Shown: in pieces, positions 43,865-52,133 of the stretch | How positions within the stretch are numbered: position 1 is the first letter of the stretch | How the letters are laid out: the number at the start of each line of letters is the position of its first letter | DNA from: FEN-1297 sp021817845 | GTDB lineage: Bacteria; Bacteroidota; Ignavibacteria; Ignavibacteriales; Ignavibacteriaceae | Direction: 5' to 3' | NCBI GenBank assembly: GCA_021817845.1 | Contig: JAKAFW010000003.1 | Coordinates: forward strand, 109,741 to 173,740 | Length of the DNA: 64,000 bases | The notes under the pieces: generated by a model | What the model was told of the DNA's origin: nothing | The model's input: the letters and a program-made list of their open reading frames with translations, nothing else | Database searches by the model: none | Made by a program: the position numbers and the translations under genes

Positions 43865-45376
43865 TTGGAAAACAATATGCAACAAGATATTAATGTCCTT
43901 ATTAAAAGACGCTATGAAGAACTAGAGGAACTTAAGAAAAAAGGATTTGAACCATTTGCTTATTCCTTTGATGTTGATTCTGACTCAGAAAAAATAAAAA
44001 ACTTTTTCAAGGAGGATGAAAAACTTGTTGTCCGAATCGCAGGTAGAATAATGGCTATCCGTCGAATGGGCAAAGCTTCTTTTGCACACATTCAGGATGA
44101 AAAGGGAAAAATTCAAGTATATTTGAAAAAAGATGATATTGGTGAAAGTTATGATGCTTTTAAGTTAATGGATATAGGCGATATAATTGGCGTAGAAGGT
44201 TTTGTTTTTAAAACCAAAACTGGCGAAATCTCTCTGCATGTTTCTTCACTAAAACTTCTTTCAAAAACTTTGAGGCCAATTCCGATTGCTAAAGAAACGG
44301 TTGATGAACAAGGTAACAAAATCATTCACGATCAATTTGCAGATAAAGAACTACGCTATCGGCAGCGTTATGTTGATCTAATAGTCAATCCAGAAATTAA
44401 AAATGTTTTTATTAAAAGAAGCCGCATAATTTCTTCGATGAGAAAATTCTTGGATTCAAACGGTTATCTTGAAGTCGAAACTCCGGTTCTGCAACCTTTA
44501 TATGGAGGAGCCTCTGCAAGGCCTTTTATAACCCACCATAACACACTTGATACAACTTTGTATTTACGAATTGCAGATGAGCTTTATCTTAAGAGATTAA
44601 TTGTCGGTGGTTTCAATGGAGTTTATGAAATATCGAAAGATTTTAGGAATGAAGGAATGGATAAGACTCATAATCCTGAATTCACAATGATGGAGCTTTA
44701 TGTCCCATATAAAGACTATGAATGGATGATGAATTATGTCGAGAATATGGTTAACAATATTTGCATAGAAGTTTTCGGAACAATCGATTTTGAATTTGAT
44801 AACATCAACATAAATTTTAGTTCGCCATGGAAAAGAGTCTCTATGATAGAAGCTCTTAAAGATAAAACCGGTGTTGATGTTCTCAGTGTTTCTTATGATG
44901 AGCTTTCAACGATTGCAAATAAGTTGGGAATTGAGACAGATCATCTCGAAACCAAATCGCAATTAATTGACGAAATATTTAGTCAATTGGTTCAGCCGGA
45001 TTTGCTTCAGCCAACTTTTGTTGTCGACTATCCACTTGAACTTTCACCTCTAGCAAAAAAACACCGCATGCGGCCAGGATTGGTAGAAAGATTTGAAGGT
45101 TACGTTGCCGGAAGAGAAATTTGCAATGCATTTAGTGAGTTGAATGATCCGATTGATCAAAAAGCTAGGTTTGAAGAACAAACGAAAATGAAAGAAGCCG
45201 GAGATGAAGAAGCACATCAAATTGATGATGATTTTATTAGGGCACTTGAGTATGGCATGCCGCCAACTGCCGGTATGGGAATTGGAATTGATAGGCTTGT
45301 CATGTTGTTGACGAATCAAATTTCAATAAGAGACGTGATATTCTTCCCACAAATGAAGCCGGAAGTTAAAGGCTAA
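43865..45376 (+). CDS. lysS: Lysyl-tRNA synthetase (class II)
   Basis: This 503-residue class II synthetase charges tRNA-Lys. It starts at a TTG (43865), five bases after CGGAGG. The next in-frame ATG (43877) is too far from the ribosome-binding site, so TTG is the likely start. An OB-fold anticodon-binding domain (about 50-150, VRIAGRIMAIRRMGKASFAHIQD) precedes the catalytic core with motif 2 (FRNEGMDKTHNPEFTMMELY) and motif 3 (GMGIGIDRLVMLL). The length is typical. It stands between dacB and a glycosyltransferase gene. Confidence 0.95.
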   Translation: MENNMQQDINVLIKRRYEELEELKKKGFEPFAYSFDVDSDSEKIKNFFKEDEKLVVRIAGRIMAIRRMGKASFAHIQDEKGKIQVYLKKDDIGESYDAFKLMDIGDIIGVEGFVFKTKTGEISLHVSSLKLLSKTLRPIPIAKETVDEQGNKIIHDQFADKELRYRQRYVDLIVNPEIKNVFIKRSRIISSMRKFLDSNGYLEVETPVLQPLYGGASARPFITHHNTLDTTLYLRIADELYLKRLIVGGFNGVYEISKDFRNEGMDKTHNPEFTMMELYVPYKDYEWMMNYVENMVNNICIEVFGTIDFEFDNININFSSPWKRVSMIEALKDKTGVDVLSVSYDELSTIANKLGIETDHLETKSQLIDEIFSQLVQPDLLQPTFVVDYPLELSPLAKKHRMRPGLVERFEGYVAGREICNAFSELNDPIDQKARFEEQTKMKEAGDEEAHQIDDDFIRALEYGMPPTAGMGIGIDRLVMLLTNQISIRDVIFFPQMKPEVKG

Positions 45377-45410
45377 ATCCGATTTTTAAATTAAAATAGA
45401 TTGTATAGGC

Positions 45411-46139
45411 TTGAAGTTCAGCATTATCATTCCAACTTTAAATGAAGAGAAACTGCTTCCAAATCTTCTGTCTCAACTGAACGATTTCGAACTCAGGAAG
45501 AACTTAGATTTCGATATCATAATATCGGACGGAGGGAGTATCGATAAAACCATCGACATAGCCTTAAATAATTCTGACGTAGTAGTTGTCCATACGAAAC
45601 GTGAAAAACAAAACATCGCTCTTGGTAGAAATTCCGGCGCAAGATTAGCTAGCGGCGATATTTTTATTTTTATCAATGCCGATGTGCTAATTCCTGATAT
45701 TAAATTATTTTTTAAATACTTAGAAACTAATTTTATAGAAAGCGATTACCTTGCAATGACTTGCAAAGTAAAAGTTTTTCCTGAAGAAGAAATTTTATCA
45801 GATAAACTTTTCCATACTGGATATAATGGATATTTTCATTTTCTGAATTCTCTTGGACTTGGGATGGGGAGAGGTGAATGCCAGGTGATAAGGAAAAATA
45901 TTTTCGAAATAGTGGGCGGGTATAATGAAAAATTAGCTGCCGGAGAGGATTTTGATTTGTTCCGAAGAATAAGGCGGTTAGGAAAAATTTTATTTACAAC
46001 CGACGTTTGCGTATATGAATCCCCTCGAAGATTTAGGAAGGTTGGCTACGGTGGAGTTACAATTTCATGGGCAAAAAATGGTCTTTCTGTATTGTTAAAA
46101 AACAAATCTATTTCAAAAGAATGGGAACAGGTTAGATGA
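45411..46139 (+). CDS. Glycosyltransferase family 2
   Basis: This 242-residue cytoplasmic or membrane-associated GT-A enzyme starts at a TTG (45411). The opening FSIIIPTLNEEKLLPNLLSQL, the IIISDGGSIDKTIDIA strand, the metal-binding FINADVL (DxD-type, about residue 92) and GEDFDLFRRIRRLG near 180 fit GT2. There are no TM helices, unlike the GT2 at 1198-2331. The sugar and acceptor are unknown. It ends in an ATGA overlap with the next gene, which suggests coupling with an outer-membrane protein. Confidence 0.8.
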   Translation: MKFSIIIPTLNEEKLLPNLLSQLNDFELRKNLDFDIIISDGGSIDKTIDIALNNSDVVVVHTKREKQNIALGRNSGARLASGDIFIFINADVLIPDIKLFFKYLETNFIESDYLAMTCKVKVFPEEEILSDKLFHTGYNGYFHFLNSLGLGMGRGECQVIRKNIFEIVGGYNEKLAAGEDFDLFRRIRRLGKILFTTDVCVYESPRRFRKVGYGGVTISWAKNGLSVLLKNKSISKEWEQVR

Positions 46140-47788
46140 TAAAAAAGATATTCTTTGTTTTTTTACTATACAGCGTTACTACTTTCGCTCAAAACGACTA
46201 TGTTAGAATAGACAACAATGTTTACCAATTTTTAGAAAGAATGGAAGCCCTTCATATTATTAACGATTATAATTCTTTCGAAATACCGAAACCTCGTAAG
46301 GAAATTACTCATTACTTAAAAGAAATAATTCAAAATGAATCAAAATTAGACAAGATTGACCAACAAATTCTCGAAGATTTAAAGATCGAATTTGAATTTG
46401 ATTTATACGGCACTTTAAAAAATTCTCAGTCATATATTGATAGCAGCTATAATATATTCTCTCAGAAAGCTAAATATTTTTATTCTTACATTAAACCTGA
46501 AAAATTTAATTTGTTTGTTAATCTTTTAGGCGAAGGAGAAATTATTGCTCAAAATAATTTTGAGAATAAAAATAATTTATCAACTATGCTCGGAGTTATT
46601 GGGGGCGAAATTAGAGGAAGCTTTTTAGACGAATTCGGTTTTTCCATAAGAGGTACTAACGGAGATGTATTTGGAGACAAGGAGGTGGCAAAACTCCGTC
46701 CAGATATTCAATACAATTTTAAGTTTAATGAAAAGCAGAGCCAATCCTTTTTTGATCAAACTGAAGGGTATATGACAGCAGATTTTAAATACCTTAAACT
46801 GAAATTGGGTAGAGATAGGATGATGATTGGATATGGACCAATTAAATCAATTATAGATGATAACTCTCCTGAGTTTGATTATATAGGAATGAATATTGAT
46901 TTTCATTTCTTCCACTTCTCTTATTTCCATGGAAAGCTATTAGGAGATACTTATTTCCAGTCTGATTCAATCAACGGTGGGATAGATGTAGTAGGTGAAA
47001 AATATATAGGTTATCATCGTATAAGTGTCGATTTCTCCAAGAAATTTACTTTTGGCGCCGGAGAAATGATCATTTACGGCGACAGACCAATTGATCTTTC
47101 TTATCTAAACCCTTTTGCATTTTATAAATCTGTTGAACATGCAAATCAGGACAGAGACAATTCATTTTTATTTTTTGATGCTGTCGATAGATCGATACTA
47201 GGATTAAAAATTTATTCTACCCTATTAATTGATGACTTAGATTTTGGAAAACTTGGAACTGGTTGGTACGGAAACCAAACTCTTTTCGATATTGGAATAT
47301 TTTCATCAAATCTTTATGAGATTATTCCGATGGATTTTAGTGTTGAGTTTACGAAGATCGATCCTTATGTACACACACATAGGACAGGCAATAGTAATTT
47401 TACAAACTTTGGTTACAATCTTGGTTCAATTTTAAAACCAAACAGCGAAATGTTAAACCTTTCTATAAATTACAGATTTACTTACAGGCTTACATTTGCG
47501 GGAAATTATTCTTACATCCTTCACGGGGCAAATCCGGTAAAACCTGATGGAACGATAATAAATGTAGGTGGAGATGAAGCTCTTGGACATAGAACATTTG
47601 ACGCACTTGGCGCACGAATATTAAACGGTGATTTGGAATACTCAAGAATTTTTACAGGATTGTTAAGTTATGAACCGTACAAGCAATATTTTGTATCCTT
47701 AAAATTAGTTTATTATAATGAATCGCTGCAAAATTCTGTTAATAATAACCAGCTTCAAACATACTTTACCGTAAGTGTAAAACTTTAG
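46136..47788 (+). CDS. Outer-membrane protein, probable Wzi-like capsule-assembly family
   Basis: The 550-residue protein has a short signal peptide (to about residue 19, VTTFAQN) and then strings of amphipathic beta strands typical of a large barrel (for example FGFSIRGTNGDVFGD, LKLKLGRDRMMIGYGPIK, SLNISYRFTYRLTFAGNYSY-like). The arrangement resembles capsule-assembly Wzi-type barrels, which hold polysaccharide at the cell surface; I could not verify the family. The ATGA overlap with the upstream glycosyltransferase fits a surface-glycan role. It could also be a generic outer-membrane porin. Confidence 0.6.
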   Translation: MIKKIFFVFLLYSVTTFAQNDYVRIDNNVYQFLERMEALHIINDYNSFEIPKPRKEITHYLKEIIQNESKLDKIDQQILEDLKIEFEFDLYGTLKNSQSYIDSSYNIFSQKAKYFYSYIKPEKFNLFVNLLGEGEIIAQNNFENKNNLSTMLGVIGGEIRGSFLDEFGFSIRGTNGDVFGDKEVAKLRPDIQYNFKFNEKQSQSFFDQTEGYMTADFKYLKLKLGRDRMMIGYGPIKSIIDDNSPEFDYIGMNIDFHFFHFSYFHGKLLGDTYFQSDSINGGIDVVGEKYIGYHRISVDFSKKFTFGAGEMIIYGDRPIDLSYLNPFAFYKSVEHANQDRDNSFLFFDAVDRSILGLKIYSTLLIDDLDFGKLGTGWYGNQTLFDIGIFSSNLYEIIPMDFSVEFTKIDPYVHTHRTGNSNFTNFGYNLGSILKPNSEMLNLSINYRFTYRLTFAGNYSYILHGANPVKPDGTIINVGGDEALGHRTFDALGARILNGDLEYSRIFTGLLSYEPYKQYFVSLKLVYYNESLQNSVNNNQLQTYFTVSVKL

Positions 47789-47799
47789 TATAAATTAAA

Positions 47800-49413
47800 A
47801 TGAATTTCAAAAAGATAAAAATACCGTTTGCAATTGTTGTTTTAACAATCGGAATTGTGATTGGAATCCTAATCCAAAAAGCATTTTCTGACGATAATCT
47901 TCAAGATAGTATTCTTAAATTTAAGGATGTTCTAGCTTATACTGAAAAATATTATGTAGACAAGGTCGACACTCAAAAACTTGTTGATGCTGCCATAAAT
48001 GGTATGCTTAATAAACTGGACCCGCATACCGTTTACATCCCTGCAAAACAATTGGAAACGATAGAAGAATCTTTTAAAGGAGAATTCGATGGAATCGGCA
48101 TCGAGTTTCAAATTCTTAATGATACTTTAACGGTTGTTGCTCCGATTATGGGAGGACCCAGCGCAGCGCTTGGTATTTTATCAGGCGATAGAATTATTAA
48201 GATAAATAATAAAAGTGCCATCGCTATTTCAAACGAACAAGTTAGAAATAAATTACGCGGACCTGCCGGCACAAAAGTAGAAGTAACCGTACTTAGAAAC
48301 GGGATTAAGAATCCAATCAATTATGAAATTACAAGGTCTAAAATTCCGTTATACTCAGTGGATACTCATTTCATGTATGACAATACTACCGGATACATAA
48401 GTATTTCAAGATTTGCTGAGACTACCTACGATGAATTAAATAATGCATTAATCGATCTTAAAAACCATGGAATGAAGCAGCTTATATTAGATCTTCGCGG
48501 CAACCCCGGAGGCTACTTAAATCAAGCGGTAAAAATTGCTAATCTATTTATAGGCGATAATAAAAAAATTGTTTATACCAAAGGAAGGCGCAAAGAATTT
48601 GATGAAGAATACGATGCATCCAAACCAGCGCCTTATAAAGATTTGCCTTTAATAATATTAGTTAACGATGGGAGTGCTTCTGCTAGTGAGATCGTTACAG
48701 GAGCAATGCAAGACTGGGATAGAGCTTTGATAGTTGGAGAAACAACTTTTGGAAAAGGTTTAGTTCAGCGTCAGTTTTCCCTGCCCGATAATTCAGCATT
48801 ACGATTAACAATAGCAAGATATTATACACCATCTGGAAGATTGATTCAGCGTGATTATAAAAAAATAAAAAGTAAAGAGGAATATTTTGAGGACGCTGGG
48901 AAGAACAATGATGCTCTCGGCAATAATTTAGAGCACACCGCTGAAAAAGATAGCGCTCTCCCGGAATTTAAAACTCACGATGGAAGAATTGTTTACGGCG
49001 GTGGGGGAATTACTCCGGATTTTATTGTTAAAGATGGTAAGTTAACTGATTTTACTACCGAGTTGTTAAAGAATAATATTTTCTACCAGTTTGTGCTAAA
49101 TTATCTTGACTATCATAAAAATGAAATTGTAAATAAGTACGGTAATAATTTGAATAAATTCATACGGAACTTTGAATTTAAAAATAATGATTTAACTGAT
49201 TTCTTAAATCTCGCAAAACAAAAAGGGATTAAGGCGAATAAAGAAAACTTCGAGAAGGACAAAAAATATATCACTACAAGATTGAAAGCCGAAGTTGCCC
49301 GAAGTCTATGGCATAATGAAGGTTGGTACCAAATTTTGCTCAGAGACGACGATCAATTTAAAAAAGCCGTAACTCTATTTGGAGAAGCTAAAGAATTAGC
49401 AGGCTTGAAATGA
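47800..49413 (+). CDS. S41-family carboxyl-terminal processing protease
   Basis: This 537-residue periplasmic serine protease has a membrane anchor or signal (about 7-25), a PDZ domain (about 85-165: GIGIEFQILNDTLTVVAPI, GDRIIKINNKSAI), and an S41 catalytic core. The nucleophile is the Ser in NDGSASASEIVTGAMQD, and the catalytic Lys lies in GETTFGKGLVQRQF. A C-terminal extension of about 140 residues follows the core. It trims or degrades periplasmic proteins. It is followed by an ATGA overlap with a DUF3108 protein. Confidence 0.92.
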   Translation: MNFKKIKIPFAIVVLTIGIVIGILIQKAFSDDNLQDSILKFKDVLAYTEKYYVDKVDTQKLVDAAINGMLNKLDPHTVYIPAKQLETIEESFKGEFDGIGIEFQILNDTLTVVAPIMGGPSAALGILSGDRIIKINNKSAIAISNEQVRNKLRGPAGTKVEVTVLRNGIKNPINYEITRSKIPLYSVDTHFMYDNTTGYISISRFAETTYDELNNALIDLKNHGMKQLILDLRGNPGGYLNQAVKIANLFIGDNKKIVYTKGRRKEFDEEYDASKPAPYKDLPLIILVNDGSASASEIVTGAMQDWDRALIVGETTFGKGLVQRQFSLPDNSALRLTIARYYTPSGRLIQRDYKKIKSKEEYFEDAGKNNDALGNNLEHTAEKDSALPEFKTHDGRIVYGGGGITPDFIVKDGKLTDFTTELLKNNIFYQFVLNYLDYHKNEIVNKYGNNLNKFIRNFEFKNNDLTDFLNLAKQKGIKANKENFEKDKKYITTRLKAEVARSLWHNEGWYQILLRDDDQFKKAVTLFGEAKELAGLK

Positions 49414-50234
49414 AGCGAGCCTTCATTTTACTTGTTATACCGTTTTTTATTTTTATTCCTTCGAGAAAGTCCAATGAAAATATAAAATCTTACAGCTATA
49501 GTTTTTATTCTAATAAAAAACTTCAAGTTGGAGAAGAACTAACATACGTTGTAAGTTATTCTTTCATAAAGCTTGGCGAAATAAAAATAATTGTGCGTAG
49601 CCAAAAAGATGAAAATGGAAAAACATATTACAACGCTATAGGGTATATAGACTCTTATTCGGGAATTCCTTTTGTAAATTTACACCAGATATATATAACT
49701 ACAATGAATTCGGATTACTATTCTGTTTTTTTTCGTGGACTTGTTAAAAGTAAGGACTATACGACTTACACAGATTATAATTTTGATTATATTCATTCAA
49801 TTATTCACATTAAAAAAGGAAAAATCTATCCACCGCAATTGTGGACGGACTCAACCACAACTGCACGAAAAGAATATCAGGATGGTCTATCACTGCTTTA
49901 TTATGCAAGAATGAATAGTGGACAAAATAGAATAGAAAATCTTCCGTGCTTTATAAAAGAAAAAAAAGAAAATACTTTGATAAACTTTTATGCTCCGGTA
50001 ACTGGAATTTCTATCGATGCAGTGAATTATCCAATTGCCTGTGCTCATCTTGACGGCAGAATGAAATTTATCAGTATTTTTGGATTGACAGGATATTTTG
50101 AAGGCTGGTTTTCAAATGATGATGCGGCAATCCCTATTTTAGCAAAAATGAAAGTTATAGTTGGTGATGTAAAAGTGGAATTAAAATCATGGAAGAGAGT
50201 CGGATGGATACCTCCCAAATACACAAAGAATTGA
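49410..50234 (+). CDS. DUF3108 domain protein
   Basis: This 274-residue exported protein has a short N-terminal hydrophobic segment (about 3-17). The DUF3108 domain begins KKLQVGEELTYVVSYSFIKLGEIKI (about 36-60) and ends in a YSFEGWFS-like/DDAAIPILAKMKVIVGDVKVEL stretch. Proteins of this family are periplasmic beta-rich proteins of unknown function, perhaps lipid- or glycan-linked. The 4-bp overlap with the Ctp protease suggests joint periplasmic quality-control work. This is inference only. Confidence 0.82.
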   Translation: MKRAFILLVIPFFIFIPSRKSNENIKSYSYSFYSNKKLQVGEELTYVVSYSFIKLGEIKIIVRSQKDENGKTYYNAIGYIDSYSGIPFVNLHQIYITTMNSDYYSVFFRGLVKSKDYTTYTDYNFDYIHSIIHIKKGKIYPPQLWTDSTTTARKEYQDGLSLLYYARMNSGQNRIENLPCFIKEKKENTLINFYAPVTGISIDAVNYPIACAHLDGRMKFISIFGLTGYFEGWFSNDDAAIPILAKMKVIVGDVKVELKSWKRVGWIPPKYTKN

Positions 50235-50767
50235 ATAATGAAATAAAGCTTTTCCCGTATTTGGATAATTATCCTAAAATGGGAGTAAATGTTTTCCTAG
50301 CTTCCGGAGTGAAAATCATTGGTGACGTTACTATTGGTGAAAATACAAGTGTTTGGTATAACACAGTCATACGTGGTGATGTTCATTATATTCGCATTGG
50401 AAGTCTAACTAATATTCAGGATTGTTCAATGCTTCATGTTACAAACGGAAAATTTCCCCTGAACATTGGAGATAAAGTCACTATTGGGCACTCCGTAAAA
50501 CTTCACGGCTGTACTCTTAAAGATTTATGCTTGGTTGGTATAGGAGCAATTGTTTTAGACGGAGCTATTGTCGAAGAAAATTCAATGGTCGCTGCTGGTT
50601 CGGTTGTTAAACCTAATTTTATTGTCCCTTCAGGTAAATTGGTTGCCGGTGTACCTGCAAAAGTCGTTAGAAATTTGACAGAAGATGAAATTAAAGAATT
50701 TGAAAATTCTGCATTACGATATAAAAAATATACCGAGATGACCATCAAATCATTAAAAGATTTATAA
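50204..50767 (+). CDS. Gamma-class carbonic anhydrase-like protein
   Basis: This left-handed beta-helix protein of about 187 residues contains three hexapeptide-repeat stretches. The metal-binding histidines are visible: one in GDVHYIRIGSLTNIQDCSMLHV and two in IGHSVKLHGCTL. I place the start at the ATG 50204, preceded by GGAAGAGAG. The frame extends to 50189, and a TTG at 50231 overlapping the DUF3108 stop is another possibility. The C-terminal helix (LTEDEIKEFENSALRYKKYTE) is typical. It would hydrate CO2 or act as a related acyl/metal protein. The family's activity varies, so function is a cautious call. Confidence 0.85.
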   Translation: MDTSQIHKELNNEIKLFPYLDNYPKMGVNVFLASGVKIIGDVTIGENTSVWYNTVIRGDVHYIRIGSLTNIQDCSMLHVTNGKFPLNIGDKVTIGHSVKLHGCTLKDLCLVGIGAIVLDGAIVEENSMVAAGSVVKPNFIVPSGKLVAGVPAKVVRNLTEDEIKEFENSALRYKKYTEMTIKSLKDL

Positions 50768-50774
50768 AGTAAAA

Positions 50775-51644
50775 ATGTATTTGAAATTTTGGGGTACACG
50801 AGGTTCCATTCCTGTACCGGGATATAAAACGGTAAAATTCGGTGGAAATACTCCATGTGTAGAATTGCGTACAGACTCGAATGATATTTTTATCTTTGAT
50901 GCAGGCAGTGGGATAAGGGAATTAGGGAAACAGTTGAAAGAGGAAGGTTTTCAAAAGGATATTACGATTTTTCTTAGCCATTATCATTGGGATCATATTC
51001 AAGGGATACCATTCTTTTTACCGCTTTATTCTGAGAATAATAAAATTATTTTTATTGGGGAAAGTGATAAGGATAGAAGTATTGAAAATTTATTAAGCGG
51101 CCAAATGAATGACCATTATTTCCCTGTGAAGATTAATCAAGTAAAAAGTCAAATTGATTTCGAAAATATTTCTCCCGATAATATAAAAATATTTAATGGT
51201 GTAGAATTGCACACAATAAGGGCAAATCACTCTTCACCTGCTTTGGCTTACAAAATTTTAATTTCAGGAAAAACTATCGTTTATATGCCCGATAATGAGT
51301 TATTTGTTAAAAAATATAACTTATCTCCATACTATACCGAAATGAGTAGCATGAATAAGGAGCTTATGCATTTTTGCAAGGATTGCGATTATTTAATACA
51401 TGACACTTTTTATGATGAACCAACTTTAGCAATAAAAAAAGGCTGGGGGCACACAAGCAACATTTCTCTTGCTTACTTTAGCATTTTAGCGAACGTTAAA
51501 AATCTTTTGCTGTTTCATTACAATCCAGATTATGATGATAGAAAAATAGAAGAAATCTATTTAGAAACCACTGAAATTATAAAAAAGGAAAAATCAAGTT
51601 TAAATTGCTTAGCATCAATCGAAGGGATGAAATTAAAAATTTAA
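50775..51644 (+). CDS. MBL-fold metallo-hydrolase
   Basis: This 289-residue metallo-beta-lactamase-fold enzyme has the metal motif FLSHYHWDHIQG (HxHxDH, about 67-78), preceded by GTRGSIPVPG and FGGNTPCVELRT. That start is typical of cyclic-nucleotide-phosphodiesterase or ElaC-related MBL proteins. Further metal ligands appear to be in ANHSSPALAYKI and GWGHTSNISLAYF. The substrate is unknown: phosphodiesterase or nuclease roles are possible. It is followed closely by ybeY. Confidence 0.78.
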   Translation: MYLKFWGTRGSIPVPGYKTVKFGGNTPCVELRTDSNDIFIFDAGSGIRELGKQLKEEGFQKDITIFLSHYHWDHIQGIPFFLPLYSENNKIIFIGESDKDRSIENLLSGQMNDHYFPVKINQVKSQIDFENISPDNIKIFNGVELHTIRANHSSPALAYKILISGKTIVYMPDNELFVKKYNLSPYYTEMSSMNKELMHFCKDCDYLIHDTFYDEPTLAIKKGWGHTSNISLAYFSILANVKNLLLFHYNPDYDDRKIEEIYLETTEIIKKEKSSLNCLASIEGMKLKI

Positions 51645-51671
51645 TTATTACAAAAAGAATTTAGGGAAATT

Positions 51672-52124
51672 GTGTTGAAAAATTTAGAAATCAATTCATC
51701 GAAAAGAAATGGGATAAATAAAAGGTATATACACGCAATAATATTAAGATTAAGAAAAGATCTGGAATTTGAGCTCGCATCCTTGGTAATTAATTTTGTC
51801 TTAAGCGAGGAGATAATTGAAATTAATAATAAATTCCTTAATCATCATTACTCTACTGACATAATAACTTTCAATTACAACGGTAATCATGATATATTAG
51901 AAGGTGAAATATTTATTTCTTTTGAAGATGCTGAAGCAAATGCAAAGAAATATAGAGTAAAAACAGACGAGGAAATTATCAGACTTGTAATTCATGGTAT
52001 TTTACATTTATTAGGATATGATGATCAAATTACTAAAGATAAACTTATTATGAAGAGGTTGGAAAATAAGTTGTGTTCAGATTATTGGTCTGTTTTCAGA
52101 AAACTTAAAATTTATAATGCTTAA
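51672..52124 (+). CDS. ybeY: Endoribonuclease YbeY (rRNA maturation factor)
   Basis: This 150-residue YbeY matures 16S rRNA and takes part in 70S quality control. The frame opens at a GTG (51672) or the adjacent TTG (51675), with weak ribosome-binding sites. The zinc motif is recognisable as H108-GILHLLGYD: H108 and H112 are present, but the third position expected to be His is Asp118 (H-x3-H-x5-D). This Asp-containing form is also known from Bacteroidota relatives, so the protein is likely active, but the ligand set is not the E. coli one. The TDIITFNYN and EGEIFISFEDA strands are typical. Confidence 0.85.
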   Translation: MLKNLEINSSKRNGINKRYIHAIILRLRKDLEFELASLVINFVLSEEIIEINNKFLNHHYSTDIITFNYNGNHDILEGEIFISFEDAEANAKKYRVKTDEEIIRLVIHGILHLLGYDDQITKDKLIMKRLENKLCSDYWSVFRKLKIYNA

Positions 52125-52133
52125 TTATTTTAT

